From Candidatus Obscuribacterales bacterium (GTDB lineage: Bacteria > Cyanobacteriota > Vampirovibrionia > Obscuribacterales > Obscuribacteraceae), in the NCBI GenBank assembly GCA_020050685.1, contig JAGVKG010000058.1:62001-126000 (forward strand): a stretch of 64,000 nucleotides of DNA, given 5' to 3'. Positions within the stretch are counted from its first letter, which is position 1; each line of letters starts with the position of its first letter. A model generated the notes under the pieces. The model had not been told where the DNA came from and searched no databases. It saw nothing but the letters and a program-made list of their open reading frames with translations. Shown here one piece after another: positions 1 through 7,748 of this stretch. The position numbers were made by a program, and so were the translations under genes.

Positions 1-177
1 ATCAAGAGCACTAAGTGCCTCTTGTTCTGCCTGAGCAAGTTGTTCTGTTATGAGAGCCAAAGCCAAATACCCACAAAAGTTCGTCCAAAATCCTTATTTA
101 CAGTATCAGACAACAGTAAAAGATGCTTTTGTTTTTCTTTTCACTTAAAATTGGTAAGCACTGGAAAGGCAACTTTT

Positions 178-654
178 GTGACTAAGAATCGATTTCGACG
201 CAGACCAGCCCCAACCATCCCGACCACGCGGATTTCAGTCATCATTATTGATGAAAACAAGAAGATCCTTTTGGTCCGCCACCGCAAAGGTAATCGCTCT
301 TACTGGGTGTTGCCAGGAGGAAGATTGGAATATGGCGAAACCTTCAATGAGTGCGCCATTCGCGAATTAAAAGAAGAGACCGGTCTGGAAATTCATCCGG
401 AAAGAATTGTCTTTCTTTCCGAGGCAATTGCTCCCGACCGCTCGCGCCACATTGTCAACATATACATTACCGGCAAAGTCACTGGTGGCTCAATGCAATT
501 GGGCAATGAACCGGTTTTGGCGGGCGTGGACTTTTTTGCCTTGTCCGAGCTTGAGCGCTTGACTTTATTCCCACCTATTGGCAAGAACATCATCAATGCC
601 ATTGCCAATGGTTTCCCTAACGACATTCAATACCTTGGCAACATTTGGGTCTAG
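178..654 (+). CDS. NUDIX hydrolase
   Basis: A complete Nudix box is present: GGRLEYGE, seven residues, then RELKEETGL, matching G-x5-E-x7-R-E-U-x-E-E-x-G-U, which binds the metal that cleaves nucleoside-diphosphate-linked substrates. The domain starts with a beta strand around TTRISVIIID and fills the whole 158-residue protein; the substrate cannot be told from sequence. I chose the GTG at 178 because GGAAAGG lies about nine bases upstream and the Nudix fold begins just after it. The frame is open back to an ATG at 22, but those 52 extra residues are Cys/Phe/Ser-rich and look unlike a Nudix N-terminus. The gene stands alone ahead of a small basic ORF. Confidence 0.85.
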   Translation: MTKNRFRRRPAPTIPTTRISVIIIDENKKILLVRHRKGNRSYWVLPGGRLEYGETFNECAIRELKEETGLEIHPERIVFLSEAIAPDRSRHIVNIYITGKVTGGSMQLGNEPVLAGVDFFALSELERLTLFPPIGKNIINAIANGFPNDIQYLGNIWV

Positions 655-731
655 TTACAAAGCACTTGTAGTATCATATGTGCTCTTCGCCAAAAAAAAC
701 CCCAGTGAAACACTAAGGAATTCATACTGTC

Positions 732-863
732 ATGCCACAACAAAAAGGTGCCAAAAGAGCCGTCAAAGTTGCCAAACGCAAGCGCAAACTTACTGCCAAG
801 GCCAAAGTCGCAACCCAAAAACGCCTAGTCCGCCAAGCCTCGGAAGACAAAACCGAAGAGTAA
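732..863 (+). CDS. small Lys/Arg-rich protein, 43 aa, unknown function
   Basis: The ORF runs from an ATG to a TAA and encodes 43 residues starting MPQQKGAKRAVKVAKRK. The first 33 residues are almost entirely Lys, Arg, Ala, Val and Gln; the tail is acidic (EDKTEE). AAGGAA lies about 12 bases before the ATG. The composition suggests a nucleic-acid- or ribosome-binding peptide, but I do not recognise a family. It sits between the NUDIX gene and the convergent obgE, and the ~100 bases after its stop are GC-rich with a possible imperfect hairpin and no T-run. It may be a chance ORF. Confidence 0.5.
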   Translation: MPQQKGAKRAVKVAKRKRKLTAKAKVATQKRLVRQASEDKTEE

Positions 864-967
864 TCGAAGCAACCGCAAACACCAGCGGAACGCAGCGCCG
901 CGAGGAGCGGTGCGCAGTAAAGCGTATTAACGCGCGGAGAAGCCGAGAGGCGCTTAAATCAAATCCC

Positions 968-2272
968 TTACATCAAATTTTCGCCAAATGTAAATTTGAT
1001 CTCGCCGATCACTACTTCCGCTCCCGGCTGAACGCCAAGAGTAATAAGTTCATCGATCACACCCATGGCTCTGATGATCCGTTGGAAGTGATGGATAGAT
1101 TCTGGCGAGCGCAAATCAGTTACGGTTAGAAGTCGCTCGATGCGTTTCCCTTCTATATAAAAGATGTTCTTGGCTCGACTGACCTTGAAACTGTCATCTT
1201 CCTGAGCCTGCGCTTTCAAGTCCGGCGTAATTTCCACTTGCGGCGCGGCAACTTCGAGCTTGGGCAAATTGGTAATCAAATAGTTGTTCAAATCCTCGAT
1301 GCCGAAATTAGTGGCACAAGAGATTGCCATAATTTGATCGGCAAACTTCTTGCCGTTTTGTTTGGCAAGCTTGGCAGAAATATCTTTGATGATTTCTTTG
1401 CGTGTCTCTTCATCAACCAAATCGCATTTGTTCAGAACCAGAATTTGCGGCAAATTCTGCAAGCGTTCACTGTGCAAACCAAGTTCTTTATTAATTGTCG
1501 TAATGTCCGCCAGCAGATCAACTTGGCTGATATCGACCAGGTGAAGCAAAAGGCGCGTACGTTCTATATGACGGAGGAATTGATGACCAAGACCGACACC
1601 TTCATGCGCGCCTTCAATTAGCCCTGGGATATCGGCAATCACATAACCGCCGCCTTCCGGTTTTTTGATCACGCCCAGATTTGGTATCAGTGTGGAAAAT
1701 GGATAGCTGGCAATTTTTGGTTTGGCGGCAGTTAGCCTCGACAGTAAAGATGATTTACCGGCGTTTGGCAGTCCCACCAAACCCACATCCGCTAAAAGCT
1801 TGAGTTCAAGTTCCAAGACTCTTTCCACACCCGGCTCACCTGGTTCGCAGTGATAAGGGGAGCGATGTGTCGATGAGGCTAATTCCGAATTGCCTCTGCC
1901 GCCGCGACCGCCGGCTGCCACCAAAACACGTTCACCGTCGGTAGCCAAATCAGCAATTGCTTGATGACTTTCCGCATCGAAGACGAGAGTGCCAACCGGC
2001 ACCCTTATTTCCATGTTCTCGGCATCTTTTCCATGTTTGGACTTTGGTCCGCCACGTGCGCCGGGCTCAGCGGCAAATTCATTCTTGTAGTGAAAGTCCA
2101 AAAGAGTTTGCAAATCTTTATCAGCCACCAGATAAACACTACCGCCGCGGCCACCCGAACCGCCAGCTGGGCCACCCATTGGTTCATATTTTTCCCGACG
2201 CCAGGCAATCATGCCATTGCCCCCGTCACCGGAAGCAACCTTGATTGTTACATGATCAACAAACTGATTCAT
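968..2272 (-). CDS. obgE: GTPase ObgE/CgtA
   Basis: Obg is an essential GTPase that works in 50S ribosome assembly and stress signalling. The 434-residue protein has the Gly-rich Obg fold at residues 1-158 (GGxGGRGG-type repeats). The G domain follows: P-loop GLPNAGKSS at about 167-175, switch II DIPGLIEGAHEGVGLG from 214, NKCD at 281-284 and SCA at 318-320. A C-terminal OCT-type domain spans about 355-430. Length is normal for the family. ATG start at 2272; transcription is divergent from the PC4-like gene across 191 bases, and its end converges on the small basic ORF. Confidence 0.97.
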   Translation of the reverse strand: MNQFVDHVTIKVASGDGGNGMIAWRREKYEPMGGPAGGSGGRGGSVYLVADKDLQTLLDFHYKNEFAAEPGARGGPKSKHGKDAENMEIRVPVGTLVFDAESHQAIADLATDGERVLVAAGGRGGRGNSELASSTHRSPYHCEPGEPGVERVLELELKLLADVGLVGLPNAGKSSLLSRLTAAKPKIASYPFSTLIPNLGVIKKPEGGGYVIADIPGLIEGAHEGVGLGHQFLRHIERTRLLLHLVDISQVDLLADITTINKELGLHSERLQNLPQILVLNKCDLVDEETRKEIIKDISAKLAKQNGKKFADQIMAISCATNFGIEDLNNYLITNLPKLEVAAPQVEITPDLKAQAQEDDSFKVSRAKNIFYIEGKRIERLLTVTDLRSPESIHHFQRIIRAMGVIDELITLGVQPGAEVVIGEIKFTFGENLM

Positions 2273-2377
2273 GGCAAAAACTCGCGAGCAAAATGTACCA
2301 AAGCTTCGTTGGGCTTAGTTTGCGCCCAATTCACCTCATAAATGTACACAAATAAGGCCCAGATATATATTTACTAT

Positions 2378-2407
2378 TTGTAAGAATTTAATATACTACT
2401 TTATATT
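2378..2407 (+). promoter_or_regulatory. candidate promoter for the PC4-like/M23 pair
   Basis: TTGTAA at 2378-2383 and TATATT at 2402-2407 are separated by 18 bases in a very AT-rich stretch upstream of the GTG at 2464. It is a plausible sigma70-type pair seen by eye only. Confidence 0.35.
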
Positions 2408-2463
2408 TAATTGCAGTCTTGGGTAGATTTTGGATAGAGCAGGGGCAAAGAGAGGAATTTCCC

Positions 2464-2682
2464 GTGGTTGAACACAAAATGACCGTACACGAGAAATCGC
2501 GCGGCGAAACCATCAATATTTATGTAGACGAATACAAAGGCACAAAGTATTTGCACATTCGTGAATGGTATGTCGACAAAGATCAGGAATCCAAGCCGTC
2601 CAAAAAAGGCGTGGCTATTCCCTTGGATAAGTTAGACAGCCTTCTGGATGCCTTAAAAGAACTCAAAGCGAGTATGAAATAA
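2464..2682 (+). CDS. PC4/p15-like ssDNA-binding protein
   Basis: The 72-residue protein resembles the PC4/YdbC fold. A strand with INIYVDEYKGTKYLHIREWY is followed by a charged loop, then KGVAIPLDKLDSLLDAL, the strand-turn-helix that closes the PC4 fold. Bacterial PC4-like proteins bind single-stranded DNA as dimers; the role here is inferred from the family. I chose GTG at 2464 because GAGAGGAA lies about eight bases upstream; ATG at 2479 has no good ribosome site and a TTG at 2419 would add an unlikely extension. The stop is four bases before the GTG of the M23 peptidase, so the two are probably cotranscribed. Confidence 0.75.
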   Translation: MVEHKMTVHEKSRGETINIYVDEYKGTKYLHIREWYVDKDQESKPSKKGVAIPLDKLDSLLDALKELKASMK

Positions 2683-2686
2683 ACCT

Positions 2687-3634
2687 GTGCGGACCTTCTC
2701 TACGTTTTCAAATCTTGTTGGCCATACAAGTTTGCTAGTTTCACTTTGCCTGATTCCGATGATTCGGGTTGAGGCGTCGGCAACTAGCACCGAAAATGAC
2801 TTGTCCGTTTCGGTGAGCAATCGCAATCCCAAGCAAGGACAAACTTTTGAAGTCGTAATCGAAAAGACTATTCCGGATGGCGAGGCAAGCTCGCAGGAGA
2901 TTTCTCCTGCCCCGGAAATTTCCTTCAATCACAAGACTTATAAATCCTTTCCGGCGGCCACAATCGATCAATCGAACAATGCGGGCACCACCGGTAGTGC
3001 TCCAAACAAGATTCAATATCGTGCTTTGATTGCCATTCCAGTGGATTTATCAGCTGGCAATTATCTTCTTCGGCTTGGTGAACAACAAGAATCTATAAAG
3101 GTACGTCCCGGAACATTTGTGATGCAACGTTTGGCACTCTCAAAAAAGACAGTAGCGCTCAAGCCATCACCTGGCGAACTTGAAGCAGTCGATCAAGCCA
3201 AGCAAGCGTTATCCTCCGATCGCCAATGGGCAGATCATTTTGTTGTTCCTTGTAGGGCACGCGTGTCCACGACATTTGGTGCCCAGCGTATCGTTAACGG
3301 TAAACGCTTACAAGATTATTTCCATTCCGGCATCGATTATGCCGGCAACCTCGGTGCACCAATTTATGCCACCGCTCCCGGCAAAGTGATCCTGGCTGCT
3401 AAAGGCTATGCTTTACACGGCAATGTTGTTTGTATCGATCACGGGCAGGGCGTTGTCTCGTTTTATTTGCACATGCAAAAGATGTTGGTCAAAGTTGGAC
3501 AAGTAGTCAAAGCCGGACAACAAATCGGCAATGTCGGTCAAAGCGGCCGCGCAAACGGCCCCCACCTGCACTTTAGCCTCTACGTAAACCAAGTCGCCAC
3601 GGATCCAAACAGTTGGTATCAAAAGGCCTTTTGA
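2687..3634 (+). CDS. secreted M23 family metallopeptidase (LytM-like)
   Basis: A signal-type N-terminus (hydrophobic run around residues 11-28, then EASATS) leads to a beta-rich region of about 160 residues and a C-terminal M23 domain. The zinc ligands are visible: His213 and Asp217 in FHSGID, and His293-Leu-His295 in GPHLHF. M23 enzymes cut peptide cross-links in peptidoglycan, so it should act in the periplasm or envelope. All metal ligands are present, so it is probably active rather than an EnvC/NlpD-type activator. The GTG start at 2687 lies just after the PC4-like stop, which suggests translational coupling. A CAAAAGGCCTTTTG palindrome overlaps the stop codon. Confidence 0.93.
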   Translation: MRTFSTFSNLVGHTSLLVSLCLIPMIRVEASATSTENDLSVSVSNRNPKQGQTFEVVIEKTIPDGEASSQEISPAPEISFNHKTYKSFPAATIDQSNNAGTTGSAPNKIQYRALIAIPVDLSAGNYLLRLGEQQESIKVRPGTFVMQRLALSKKTVALKPSPGELEAVDQAKQALSSDRQWADHFVVPCRARVSTTFGAQRIVNGKRLQDYFHSGIDYAGNLGAPIYATAPGKVILAAKGYALHGNVVCIDHGQGVVSFYLHMQKMLVKVGQVVKAGQQIGNVGQSGRANGPHLHFSLYVNQVATDPNSWYQKAF

Positions 3635-3690
3635 AAAGGCTATAGGTTCCTCAAATCTTATTATTTTGCGCGACTGCGGGGTTCAATAAC

Positions 3691-4404
3691 ATGATTGGCA
3701 AAATTGCAAAAATGTTGGTGGCAACGCTTTTGGTTATTTGCGTACTTGGCCTTGCATTGGACTACTTGTCATTTATTGGAATAGTGGGTCGCCACGAACC
3801 GAGGTGTTTGATATTTCGCGGTTCCGTCTGGGCAGTCTTGGGAGACATGAATAAAGCTACCAACTGCTTTAATGAGGCAATTCAGAGGGATCCTAAGTTC
3901 GCCCAGGGGTACTATGCTCGGGCAATGGTACGCGAATCAATTAAGGACTATGATGGCGCCAATAAAGACTGTTCCCAAGCAATAATGCTTCAACCTACTG
4001 ATACTAAATCCCTTTTTCTTCGTGCCGGCTGCCGAGCTAATCTCGGAGACAATAGTGGTGCTGTCCGCGATTTGGACAAGGTTTTGGAGCTTAAGACGCA
4101 TTTTGAAAATCGCCTTGCCTCAGTTCACGGACTAAGAGGGTGCTTCCGGCTTAGCATTACTGATAGACCACTAAGCACAAAAGACTATCAGGACTCTATT
4201 GCCGACCTCAACCGATATTTAGAATCGAATCCTCAAAATGAAAGTGATTCGCGACTTGCGATCATTTACGCCTCCCGCGGCCTATCCAAAGACAAGATTG
4301 GTGATCATAAGGGCGCACAAGAAGATTTCGGCAAAGCCAAACAACTTGATCCGAATGTACCTTTACCTTTGAGCACGGTGATTCCTTTAAGGAAGCATAA
4401 ATAG
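3691..4404 (+). CDS. membrane-anchored TPR protein
   Basis: A single hydrophobic segment at about residues 8-28 is followed by tetratricopeptide-like repeats. Recognisable units include the stretches ending CFNEAIQRDPKFAQGYYARA, DCSQAIMLQPTDTKSLFLRA, DLDKVLELK, DLNRYLESNPQ and DFGKAKQLDPN. TPRs mediate protein-protein contacts; the anchor places them on one face of the membrane. The partner cannot be deduced. The gene is 56 bases after the M23 peptidase and may be cotranscribed with it. Confidence 0.85.
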   Translation: MIGKIAKMLVATLLVICVLGLALDYLSFIGIVGRHEPRCLIFRGSVWAVLGDMNKATNCFNEAIQRDPKFAQGYYARAMVRESIKDYDGANKDCSQAIMLQPTDTKSLFLRAGCRANLGDNSGAVRDLDKVLELKTHFENRLASVHGLRGCFRLSITDRPLSTKDYQDSIADLNRYLESNPQNESDSRLAIIYASRGLSKDKIGDHKGAQEDFGKAKQLDPNVPLPLSTVIPLRKHK

Positions 4405-4539
4405 CCGTCCGATTATCGATAAGATTGCTGGCACTGCAAAATCCTGACCCAGCTTTTATCAGCGAACCTCAGTCTGGTTAAACTCGGATGCCAAGCAGCC
4501 GCTCTGGTAAACTAGTAATAACGTAAGAGGTTTCAATTG

Positions 4540-4794
4540 ATGGCTCAGCCAAATCCTAAGGAATCCCGAATAGAACAAGTATTGCAACTCGTTGAGCAGC
4601 TCCCCCCCGACGAGCAAATTGAACTGTGGCGTAAGCTTGACATAAAAACTTGGGGTAAGCGTTGGGACGAACTAGTTAAACGGATTCAAGAGCGACGAAG
4701 AAACTTGCCCCCGCTAACTGACGAGGAAATTGTTGCAGAGATGAAATCGATTAGAAGGGAAGTTTGGGCAGAGCGTGCTGAAGGCGATAATTGA
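4540..4794 (+). CDS. putative antitoxin of a PIN toxin
   Basis: The product is a short, charged, helical protein of 84 residues (EQVLQLVEQLPPDEQIELWR near the N-terminus, then a basic stretch with QERRRN). The ATG at 4540 has AGAGG about nine bases upstream. It overlaps the following PIN-domain gene by 20 bases in another frame, the usual arrangement of type II toxin-antitoxin pairs. I do not recognise a named DNA-binding fold; the assignment rests on size, composition and neighbour. Confidence 0.7.
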   Translation: MAQPNPKESRIEQVLQLVEQLPPDEQIELWRKLDIKTWGKRWDELVKRIQERRRNLPPLTDEEIVAEMKSIRREVWAERAEGDN

Positions 4795-5191
4795 CGCAAA
4801 TGTTTTTATAAGTGCCTTGCTCAATCCCGGCAAAGCACGACTGGTTGTTGAACATCTCAAGACAGATTCGTTCCAATTGATCTTCCCAGCGCAATTGCTG
4901 TTAGAAATTCGACGCGTTGCCACCAACCCAAAGTTGGGCATTTCGGAGAATGACACCGCTGATCTCCTTAGGCTAATCAGCACTAAGGGATCTCTAGTGG
5001 AGCCGGAGGAGATACAGACCATTTGCCGTGATCGATCCGATGATGTTTATCTAGCCTGCGCATCTGTTGCGAATTGCGACTTCGTCGTTACCGGGGATAA
5101 CGATTTGCTATCAATCGGGAGCTACCAATCAACAAGCATCATTTCTCCATCGGACTTCCTCACCGTCATAGGGTCCCAAAAGGACAAATAA
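4775..5191 (+). CDS. PIN-domain toxin (putative RNase)
   Basis: The 138-residue protein begins MLKAIIDANVFISALL, the first PIN strand with its catalytic Asp (D7). It continues with QLLLEIRRV (conserved Glu), RDRSDDVYLACA and VVTGDNDLL (the remaining acidic residues). PIN toxins are metal-dependent ribonucleases. It resembles the 'putative toxin-antitoxin system toxin component, PIN family' group. The GTG start at 4775 lies inside the end of the antitoxin gene. The substrate RNA is unknown. Confidence 0.88.
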   Translation: MLKAIIDANVFISALLNPGKARLVVEHLKTDSFQLIFPAQLLLEIRRVATNPKLGISENDTADLLRLISTKGSLVEPEEIQTICRDRSDDVYLACASVANCDFVVTGDNDLLSIGSYQSTSIISPSDFLTVIGSQKDK

Positions 5192-5230
5192 CACACAACG
5201 GCTTTCCCGATCGGCGAATCTCATGACAAA

Positions 5231-5265
5231 AATAGAGAGGACCTATCTGATAGGTCCTCTCTATT
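5231..5265. terminator. bidirectional intrinsic terminator
   Basis: A perfect 15-bp stem (5231-5245 with 5251-5265) encloses a five-base loop. On the minus strand it is followed by ATTTTTG, a good terminator tail for sepF, which ends at 5293. On the plus strand GGAATTTGTTTTC follows, giving a weaker tail for the toxin gene. Confidence 0.85.
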
Positions 5266-5292
5266 GGAATTTGTTTTCTAGGCAATCGGGGA

Positions 5293-5805
5293 TTAGGAGG
5301 TTTGAGTCTTGTTCCAGAATGCTTCCTTGATTGCTTTTGAGGAAGTCGATTCCGAGTTAATCATTACTGAGGCTGGTGCAAACAAAAATACACCATCACC
5401 AATTCGTTGCTGATGTCCATCGACAGCATGGGTGGCTCCAGAAAGGAAATCCACTACGCGCTGCGATTGCTCATTATCGAGCAAGTGCAAATTGAGAAGA
5501 ACCGAACGACGCGAACGCAAATGTTCGACAATCTCCAAAGCTTCGTCAAAAGATCTTGGTTCGATAACCATTACTTCTGAACTTGGTTGAGCACTTGGGT
5601 GATCAACCACCTTGGTTCCGATCGACGATGTAATTTGCGAGCGCAATGACTTAACAGGTTCCATTGGTGCCTTTGCCAGCGCCAATTGCCCCTGAGTCTC
5701 GTAAATATCATCTGTTGTTTCAAACAGATCCTCAAAATCTTCTTGGTCATAGGACTCTGATGGTCCAAACCAGAAGTTTTTGAACTTTTGTACTATGCTG
5801 CTCAC
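5293..5805 (-). CDS. sepF: cell division protein SepF
   Basis: SepF binds the membrane through an N-terminal amphipathic helix and binds FtsZ through its C-terminal domain, tethering and bundling the Z ring. The 170-residue protein shows this layout. An N-terminal helix (MSSIVQKFKNFWFG) is followed by an acidic disordered linker. The folded domain runs from about residue 76 (VMVIEPRSFDEALEIVEHL, then VLLNLHLLDNEQSQRVVDFL, then GDGVFLFAP). SepF is typical of Gram-positives and Cyanobacteria-related lineages and absent from Proteobacteria, which helps place the organism. It follows yggS by 68 bases, the order also found in Firmicutes and Cyanobacteria. Confidence 0.95.
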   Translation of the reverse strand: MSSIVQKFKNFWFGPSESYDQEDFEDLFETTDDIYETQGQLALAKAPMEPVKSLRSQITSSIGTKVVDHPSAQPSSEVMVIEPRSFDEALEIVEHLRSRRSVLLNLHLLDNEQSQRVVDFLSGATHAVDGHQQRIGDGVFLFAPASVMINSESTSSKAIKEAFWNKTQTS

Positions 5806-5873
5806 TACCTTCCTCCTTACCTAATCAACAAATCCTTACCTTGCCAAATCCGACTCAAGCGGAAAATCTTTTT

Positions 5874-6557
5874 TTAGTCGACGCTAACTTTCTGATCGTC
5901 TTTGCCAAATATTGCGCGTCCGATCCGCACCATCGTGCTACCACATGCGAGAGCTTCTTCGTAATCTTGCGTCATACCCATCGACAATTCCTTCAGTTCG
6001 ATGTCGAATTGCATTTGCAATTCATCACGCAATAATTTTAGCCCCTCGAAGCAATTATGCCAAATGGTGGCATCGGTGGTATTAGGCGAAATTGTCATCA
6101 AACCACAAACTTTTATCGAGGAAAGCTTTTGCAATTCCGCAAACTGGCTTCGTAACTCATTCGGTGTAAAACCTGATTTTGCGGGATCTTCAAGCATTTT
6201 TACTTGCAGCAAAACTGATTGAACCAAACCTTTTTTCTCGGCTTGCAAGGAAACTTCTTGCGCCAAACGCAAAGAATCTATTGAGTGAATTAATGTAACT
6301 TCCCCCACCACTTTGTTCACTTTGTTCGTTTGCAAATGACCAATGAAGTGCCAGTGAATTTTGTCTTGCACCATTTCAGGCATTTCGTTTTTCTTTTTCA
6401 AAAAATCGACGACGCGGTTTTCACCAAATTCGGTGACACCAGATCGAAATGCTTCCATCACCATATCCGGTGTAGCGCCTTTGCTAACGGCAATAAGCTT
6501 AACCGGATATACTCCGATGTTCTCTCTTATGCGTGCAAGATTGTCAGCCACGCTCAT
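5874..6557 (-). CDS. yggS: PLP homeostasis protein YggS/PLPBP
   Basis: This is a pyridoxal-phosphate-binding protein of the YggS/YBL036C/PROSC family, which buffers PLP and affects amino-acid pools. The 227-residue product is a fold-III TIM barrel. Lys26 in LIAVSK is the expected PLP lysine. FGENRV, HWHFIGHLQTNK, SGF and GLMTI are family signatures, and MGMTQDYEEAL...GSTMVRIGRAIFG lies at the C-terminus. The gene is upstream of sepF on the same strand and probably in the same operon. Confidence 0.95.
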   Translation of the reverse strand: MSVADNLARIRENIGVYPVKLIAVSKGATPDMVMEAFRSGVTEFGENRVVDFLKKKNEMPEMVQDKIHWHFIGHLQTNKVNKVVGEVTLIHSIDSLRLAQEVSLQAEKKGLVQSVLLQVKMLEDPAKSGFTPNELRSQFAELQKLSSIKVCGLMTISPNTTDATIWHNCFEGLKLLRDELQMQFDIELKELSMGMTQDYEEALACGSTMVRIGRAIFGKDDQKVSVD

Positions 6558-6609
6558 GCCTTCCCAGTTTTTCGGCGCACTAAATAAGCGACCAATTACA
6601 ACACCTACT

Positions 6610-6638
6610 ATGAAACTTGGAAATAGTTAATTTGTCAA
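6610..6638 (-). promoter_or_regulatory. candidate promoter for yggS-sepF
   Basis: On the minus strand a perfect TTGACA lies at 6638-6633, about 75 bases before the yggS ATG. After 17 bases comes TTTCAT, a poor -10. An 18-bp palindrome of A/T runs around TTGATCAA at 6716-6733 lies further upstream, towards rsmE. The -35 is convincing, the -10 is not. Confidence 0.3.
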
Positions 6639-6789
6639 GGCTTAAATCTATCTTCTGTAGTAAAAACAGCAAAAAAACAGATAAATCTTTTTGGCACCAC
6701 CCCTGACACCACTCAATTTTTTGATCAAAAAATCACAGACCAAATCCCCGAAAAGATCACAGGGGCGATCATTAGGCGTAATCAGCATC

Positions 6790-7569
6790 TCAATGATGAT
6801 CACCAATTGCAGAAATTATTTGCGAAAGTGCAAAAATGGCCGCTGTCTCCGATCGCAAAATCCTCGGACCAAGTGATACCAGATCGGCTTTGGCTTCCGA
6901 TGCCGCTGACATTTCCGATTGACTCAACCCACCCTCGGGACCGACGACCAAAAGTATATACATCGGCACCACGGAAGCCATCTTCCAGCCATGTATCACG
7001 TCAAGCAATCGGGGTACTTTTTGTCGTTCGGCACAAACGATGGTGGCATCGGCAGGCGAATTCTTGAGCAATTGATTGAAGGATGTGGGAGAAACTATTT
7101 GGGGAATGGTGGCACGTTCACATTGCTCACTGGCCTCGCGCAAAATTGTTTGCCAGCGATTCACCTTACTTTCCGCTTTGCCGTCTGAACCATCCTCGAC
7201 CCGCACCACAGAATGTTCAAAATTCACTGGTATCACAGAGGCGACACCAATTTCGCAAGCCTTTTCCAAAGCCCATTCGAAACGTCCGCCCTTCAAGAGA
7301 GGCAAAGCCAAGCAAACCTTCACCAGCGGATCGGATTCGAGCTTGCACTCAGCCAAAATGGTGGCATCAACTTGCTTGGCGGAAATGCTTTCGATTGCAC
7401 ACTCAAACGCGGCTCCTGTTCCATCAAGGCAAATGATCTTGTCGCCAAGTTTGGCGCGCAGAACCTTTGTAAGCTGCGCGACCTGATCTCGAGCGCTCAG
7501 CCGCACTCGCTTTCCAGTTCTTGTAATACAGGCGGGGTCCACGAAAAAACGCGGAGTAGATTTAGGCAT
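6790..7569 (-). CDS. rsmE: 16S rRNA (uracil1498-N3)-methyltransferase RsmE
   Basis: RsmE methylates N3 of U1498 of 16S rRNA using S-adenosylmethionine. The 259-residue protein has an N-terminal PUA-like domain followed by the SPOUT knot. Visible signatures are EKACEIGV, SEQCERATIPQI, the SAM-binding VGPEGGLS and LGPRILRSETAA near the C-terminus. ATG start at 7569. It lies upstream of yggS with a 232-base gap and is divergent from accD. Confidence 0.95.
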   Translation of the reverse strand: MPKSTPRFFVDPACITRTGKRVRLSARDQVAQLTKVLRAKLGDKIICLDGTGAAFECAIESISAKQVDATILAECKLESDPLVKVCLALPLLKGGRFEWALEKACEIGVASVIPVNFEHSVVRVEDGSDGKAESKVNRWQTILREASEQCERATIPQIVSPTSFNQLLKNSPADATIVCAERQKVPRLLDVIHGWKMASVVPMYILLVVGPEGGLSQSEMSAASEAKADLVSLGPRILRSETAAIFALSQIISAIGDHH

Positions 7570-7579
7570 GATTCAACTC

Positions 7580-7588
7580 TGTTATAAT
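7580..7588 (+). promoter_or_regulatory. candidate extended -10 promoter for accD-accA
   Basis: TGTTATAAT gives an extended -10 (TG, one base, perfect TATAAT at 7583-7588), 160 bases upstream of accD. No good -35 is visible. An isolated TTGACA near 7644 has no matching -10. Confidence 0.45.
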
Positions 7589-7748
7589 TCCCCTGTTCTT
7601 TTCCAGCTCCTGATTCTAGGAGATTTTTGTCGGCATCGGCTCTTGACAAAAACTTCTCCCGCAATCAAAGCCAAAGTTGGTGCCTTAATCAAGCTCAGCT
7701 TGTTGATGCACGAAGTCGAACTTTCCAAGTGGTGAACTGCGCGAAACT

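Noticed and set aside
22-177. N-terminal extension of the NUDIX protein to the ATG at 22
   Set aside because: The added residues are Cys/Phe/Ser-rich and unrelated to the fold, and no ribosome site is seen; GTG 178 has one.
578-1129. 183-codon plus-strand frame running into obgE
   Set aside because: It overlaps the end of the NUDIX gene, the small basic ORF and obgE in other frames and has no recognisable domain.
6716-6733. Palindrome of A/T runs around TTGATCAA considered as a terminator of rsmE
   Set aside because: It is AT-only apart from the central GATC, would form a weak hairpin and has no G/C stem; it may be a binding site but nothing supports this.
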